From JAJXZP01 sp963787185 (GTDB lineage: Bacteria > Spirochaetota > Spirochaetia > Treponematales > Rectinemataceae): a DNA stretch of 64,000 bases. The translations under genes were made by a program, and so were the position numbers. The stretch spans positions 372,001 through 436,000 of the forward strand of contig CAWBCC010000009.1 of NCBI GenBank assembly GCA_963787185.1, read 5' to 3'. The notes beneath the pieces were generated by a model that saw only the letters and a list, made by a program, of their open reading frames with translations, did not search any database and was not told the origin of the DNA. Within the stretch, counting starts at the first letter, position 1; each line of letters begins with the position of its first letter. Of this stretch, positions 61,104-64,000 are shown piece after piece.

Positions 61104-62213
61104 ATGGATGATCAAGGCATTACCTGGTGGGCCTTCGACGAGGTCGAAGCCTTTATGAAGGACGGTTTCATCGCGATCGGCGTGCCGCCCGCCGAGGCGG
61201 CCGTCTGCGCCGACGTACTCGTGTCCGCCGACAAGCGCGGGGTCGACTCTCACGGCGTGGGCAGATTCAAGCCGATCTATCTCGATCGCATCTGGAACGG
61301 CACCCTCGATACCAAGACGAATTTCGAGATCGTGCGCGAAACCCCTACGACCGCGGTGATCGACGGCCACAACGGCATGGGCCACTATATCGCGAAGCGC
61401 GCGATGCAGATGGCCATAGACAAGGCCGAGGTCAGCGGCATGGGCATGACGGCGGTGCGGAACTCCACTCACTACGGCGCCGCATTCTATTACGCGAACA
61501 TGGCGGTCGAGCACGGCATGATCGGCCTGACGGGCACGAGCGCCCGCCCTTCCATAGCGCCCACCTGGGGCGTCGAGCCCATGCTCGGAACGAATCCCAT
61601 GACCTGGGGCATGCCGACCGACGAGGATTTTCCCTTCATGCTCGATTGCGCCACGTCGGTGACGCAGCGCGGCAAGATAGAACTGTACGACCGCCTCGGC
61701 AAGGAACTCCCCGACGGCTGGGTGATCGGCCAGGACGGCAGGTATCGTCACGACACCCACCAGGTGCTCGCCGACCTCGTCAAGGATAAGGCGGCCCTGA
61801 CTCCCCTCGGCGGCCTGGGGGAGGACTTCGGCGGCTACAAGGGCTATGGCTACTCGCTCGTCGTCGAGCTCCTTTCCTCCGCGCTTTCGCAGGCGAATTT
61901 CATGAAGGCCCTCGTCGGCATCGGAGCGGACGGGAAGCCCATTCCGATCGAGCTCGGTCATTTCTTCGTCGCGATGAAGGTCGAGGCCTTCGTCGAGCTT
62001 CAGGCCTTCAAGAAGCATGTCGGCGAGGTCTGTCGCCAGATCCGCGCATCGCGTAAGGCGCCCGGCGCTCCGCGAATCTATACGCCCGGCGAAAAAGAGC
62101 ACGATGTGTGGCTCTATCGCAGGGACAAGGGCGTTCCCTTCAACGAGCCGCTCAAGAATGCTTTCCGCGCGGTCAAGGAAAAGTTGAACCTGCCGCACAA
62201 ACTGCCATTCTAG
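61104..62213 (+). CDS. Ldh2-family malate/L-lactate-type dehydrogenase
   Basis: A 369-residue NAD(P)-dependent dehydrogenase of the Ldh2/MDH2/ureidoglycolate group: DKRGVDSHGVGRFKPIY (catalytic His), IDGHNGMGHYIAKRAM, VRNSTHYGAAFYYA, LGTNPMTWGMPTDE and GGYKGYGYSLVVELLSSALS. The substrate is a 2-hydroxyacid; malate, lactate or a sugar acid cannot be told apart. Start ATG 61104 behind GGGAGGAG; an in-frame TTG upstream overlaps this site. The next gene begins eight bases after its stop. Confidence 0.9.
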   Translation: MDDQGITWWAFDEVEAFMKDGFIAIGVPPAEAAVCADVLVSADKRGVDSHGVGRFKPIYLDRIWNGTLDTKTNFEIVRETPTTAVIDGHNGMGHYIAKRAMQMAIDKAEVSGMGMTAVRNSTHYGAAFYYANMAVEHGMIGLTGTSARPSIAPTWGVEPMLGTNPMTWGMPTDEDFPFMLDCATSVTQRGKIELYDRLGKELPDGWVIGQDGRYRHDTHQVLADLVKDKAALTPLGGLGEDFGGYKGYGYSLVVELLSSALSQANFMKALVGIGADGKPIPIELGHFFVAMKVEAFVELQAFKKHVGEVCRQIRASRKAPGAPRIYTPGEKEHDVWLYRRDKGVPFNEPLKNAFRAVKEKLNLPHKLPF

Positions 62214-62221
62214 GCCCCATC

Positions 62222-64000
62222 TTGCGGCGTCGCCTCCTGTGTTTCTGTGCGCTGGCCTCGATCACTTTCCTCTCGACCTTTGCCCAGACTCCCCCGGGCG
62301 ACGATGCCTCAGTCTCGAAGAAACTGCAGACGGTGAGTCTCCAGCTCAAGTGGTATCATCAGTTCCAGTTCGCCGGGTATTATGCCGCCGAAGAGCGCGG
62401 GTACTATCGGGATGAAGGCCTGGATGTCAGATTCATAGAAGGGACCCCTTCGACCAGGTACACGCAAGCCGTACTTGCGGGCAAAGCCCAGTTCGGGATC
62501 AACAATACCGACATTCTGATAGATCGGGTCCATGGTCTTCCCGTAGTCGTGCTCGGCGTGATCTTCCAACATTCCCCGGTGGTCCTGCTCTCGCTCAGGT
62601 CTTCGCATCTGGAATCCCCGAAGGACTTCATCGGAAAGAGGGTCATGGTCTCGGCCGAAACCGAGACCGAAACCTATTCCATTTTCAGGAGCGAATCGAT
62701 CGATCCGAGCCTGGTGCATTTCATACCCAACAGTTCGAACCTCGGCGACCTGATCGACGGCGCCACCGACGCGGTCAGCGCCTACTCGACCAACGAGGTC
62801 GTTCAGCTGAGGCTCAGGGGTGTTCCGTACGCCGTGCTGAGGCCGCTCACCTACGGTATCGATTTCTACGGCGATTGTCTTTTCACTACCGAGGGCGAGA
62901 TCCGCAGACATCCGGCTCTCGTGGCGGGTTTCCTGCGGGCAACGGTGCGCGGCTGGGAGTATGCCATGGACCACCCCGAGGAAATCTGCGATCTCATCCT
63001 CGCGAAATATTCCAAGCGAAAGTCCAGGCAGGAGCTTCTGCTCGAGGCCAAGGCGATGCAGGACCTGATCGTGCCGCGGCTCGTGCCGATCGGCTTCATG
63101 AATCCCGGCCGATGGAAGAGCATCGGCGATACCTATGCCCGGCTCGGATCGATTCCCGCCAACTATAGCCTCGACGGATTTCTGTACGATCCCGCGCGCC
63201 CCGAAATCGATCCGAGATTTCTGCGAATCATTCTGCTGGCGGTCTTCGCGATGCTGGCCGGCGGTCTGGCATACATCGTCATACTTCGCACATTCAACCG
63301 ACGGCTCGGAGTCGAGGTCGGAGTCAGGACCCGAAATCTCGAGGACCTGAACCGGAAGCTGGAAGTCGAGGTCGAAGAAAGGCGGACGAAGGAAATGCTT
63401 CTCGCCGACTCTCTGAAGGAAAAAGAAATACTTCTCAGGGAAATCCATCATCGCGTCAAGAACAACCTCCAGATCATCTCCAGCATCGTCAATCTCGAAA
63501 TGGGCGGGATAGAAGAGGAATCGACCGTGGCCCTTCTTCGAGAGATCAAGAACAGAGTCCGTTCCATGGCCCTCGTCCACGAACACCTCTACGAGAGCGC
63601 GGGGCTTGCCGGAATCGACATGAAGGGTTACGTCCTCGCCCTGGTGCAGGGAATCATGCAGTCCTATCGTCTCGGCGACGCCGTGCCCCAATTGAAGATT
63701 TCCGTCGACGACATTTCGCTCCCCATCGAACAGGCCATTCCGCTCGGACTCGTAATCGGCGAGCTGGTGGCCAATTCGATGAAATACGCCTTCGCAGGAA
63801 GAAGCGAGGGCAGCCTCGAGATAAGCCTCGAGCGCGAGGAAGGAAACATTCTGCTCGTCGTCGCCGACGACGGAAAGGAGCGGGAGTCTGAAACCGAGCC
63901 GCCGGCCAGACGGGGCATCGGACTCGACCTCGTTCAGGCTCTCGTCGATCAGATCAAAGCGTCCATGGCCGTCGACACGGGCCGGGGTCGCGTGACGCGG
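62222..64000 (+). CDS. NMT1/THI5-like sensor fused to a HisKA_2-type histidine kinase (partial, 3' end outside window)
   Basis: An open frame with no ATG near its start; it most likely begins at TTG 62222, giving a signal sequence (LRRRLLCFCALASITFLSTFA). Residues about 40-300 are an SsuA/THI5-type periplasmic binding domain (LQLKWYHQFQFAGYYAAEERG, QAVLAGKAQFGINNTDILI). A transmembrane helix at about 338-360 leads to a coiled linker and the kinase: phospho-His box EIHHRVKNNLQIISSIVNLE (HisKA_2) and an ATPase domain with PLGLVIGELVANSMKYAF and RRGIGLDLVQAL. It senses a periplasmic ligand and signals to an unknown regulator. Confidence 0.85.
   Translation, partial: MRRRLLCFCALASITFLSTFAQTPPGDDASVSKKLQTVSLQLKWYHQFQFAGYYAAEERGYYRDEGLDVRFIEGTPSTRYTQAVLAGKAQFGINNTDILIDRVHGLPVVVLGVIFQHSPVVLLSLRSSHLESPKDFIGKRVMVSAETETETYSIFRSESIDPSLVHFIPNSSNLGDLIDGATDAVSAYSTNEVVQLRLRGVPYAVLRPLTYGIDFYGDCLFTTEGEIRRHPALVAGFLRATVRGWEYAMDHPEEICDLILAKYSKRKSRQELLLEAKAMQDLIVPRLVPIGFMNPGRWKSIGDTYARLGSIPANYSLDGFLYDPARPEIDPRFLRIILLAVFAMLAGGLAYIVILRTFNRRLGVEVGVRTRNLEDLNRKLEVEVEERRTKEMLLADSLKEKEILLREIHHRVKNNLQIISSIVNLEMGGIEEESTVALLREIKNRVRSMALVHEHLYESAGLAGIDMKGYVLALVQGIMQSYRLGDAVPQLKISVDDISLPIEQAIPLGLVIGELVANSMKYAFAGRSEGSLEISLEREEGNILLVVADDGKERESETEPPARRGIGLDLVQALVDQIKASMAVDTGRGRVTR

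Noticed and set aside
62309..63691. A 460-codon minus-strand frame
   Set aside because: It lies opposite the NMT1-histidine kinase, whose domains are unmistakable on the plus strand.

Overview
The window is GC-rich (about 60% by eye) chromosomal DNA from a free-living or gut spirochaete, most likely a Treponema/Spirochaeta/Rectinema-type member of the Spirochaetales. This is inferred from gene content: PEGA-domain envelope proteins, a complete Rnf complex in the order C-D-G-E-A-B, separate LicA-like and LicC-like enzymes with a CDP-alcohol phosphotransferase (the treponemal phosphatidylcholine route), NMT1-domain sensor kinases and many secreted lipoproteins. No rRNA, tRNA or CRISPR array was seen. 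Both end genes are cut by the window edge.

Layout. 1-3.8 kb (minus): an operon of a Cas2-like protein, prfB with its programmed +1 frameshift, a PEGA protein and ftsY. 3.87-5.19 kb: a secreted FN3/TPR-like gene broken by one extra A. 5.2-10.1 kb: an accessory scar with an IS3 fragment, a RibD-like reductase, the start of a YciI-like gene, an internally deleted tyrosine integrase, a lipoprotein, an AT-rich ORF, and an XRE regulator split by a complete ISL3 element with 8-bp target duplications. 10.3-17.3 kb (minus): galM, a triple-hairpin spacer, SDR, cmk, yicC, murC and a GH57-like protein. 17.4-24.35 kb (minus): a DUF212 phosphatase homologue, an unknown large membrane protein and rnfCDGEAB. 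24.5-31.7 kb (plus): an RluA synthase, then a class III cyclase translationally coupled to two successive envelope-protein/lipoprotein pairs. 31.7-38 kb (minus): a coiled-coil membrane protein, a miniature metallophosphoesterase remnant, an amidohydrolase and a U32 protein. 38.1-39.8 kb: an ABC-F ATPase.

40-49.65 kb is a distinct block with palindromes at both ends. A betaine-type ABC importer diverges from a FadR-type regulator, an MttB-family methyltransferase and a molybdenum hydroxylase with its FAD subunit. The likely job is import and breakdown of an N-methylated compound.

49.7-58.5 kb holds tyrS and a head-group lipid cluster (CDP-alcohol phosphotransferase, phosphoesterase, APC permease, nucleotidyltransferase-fold protein, LicA-like kinase, DedA protein, LicC-like cytidylyltransferase). 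The right end has an HU protein, TtcA, a DAO-type oxidoreductase divergent from an Ldh2 dehydrogenase, and an NMT1-histidine kinase.

A recurring feature is promoter placement. At least nine genes have a TAnnnT -10 box only 5-8 bases before the start codon, usually without a Shine-Dalgarno sequence, which suggests leaderless mRNAs. Where this pattern or a good ribosome site was present it was used to choose starts.
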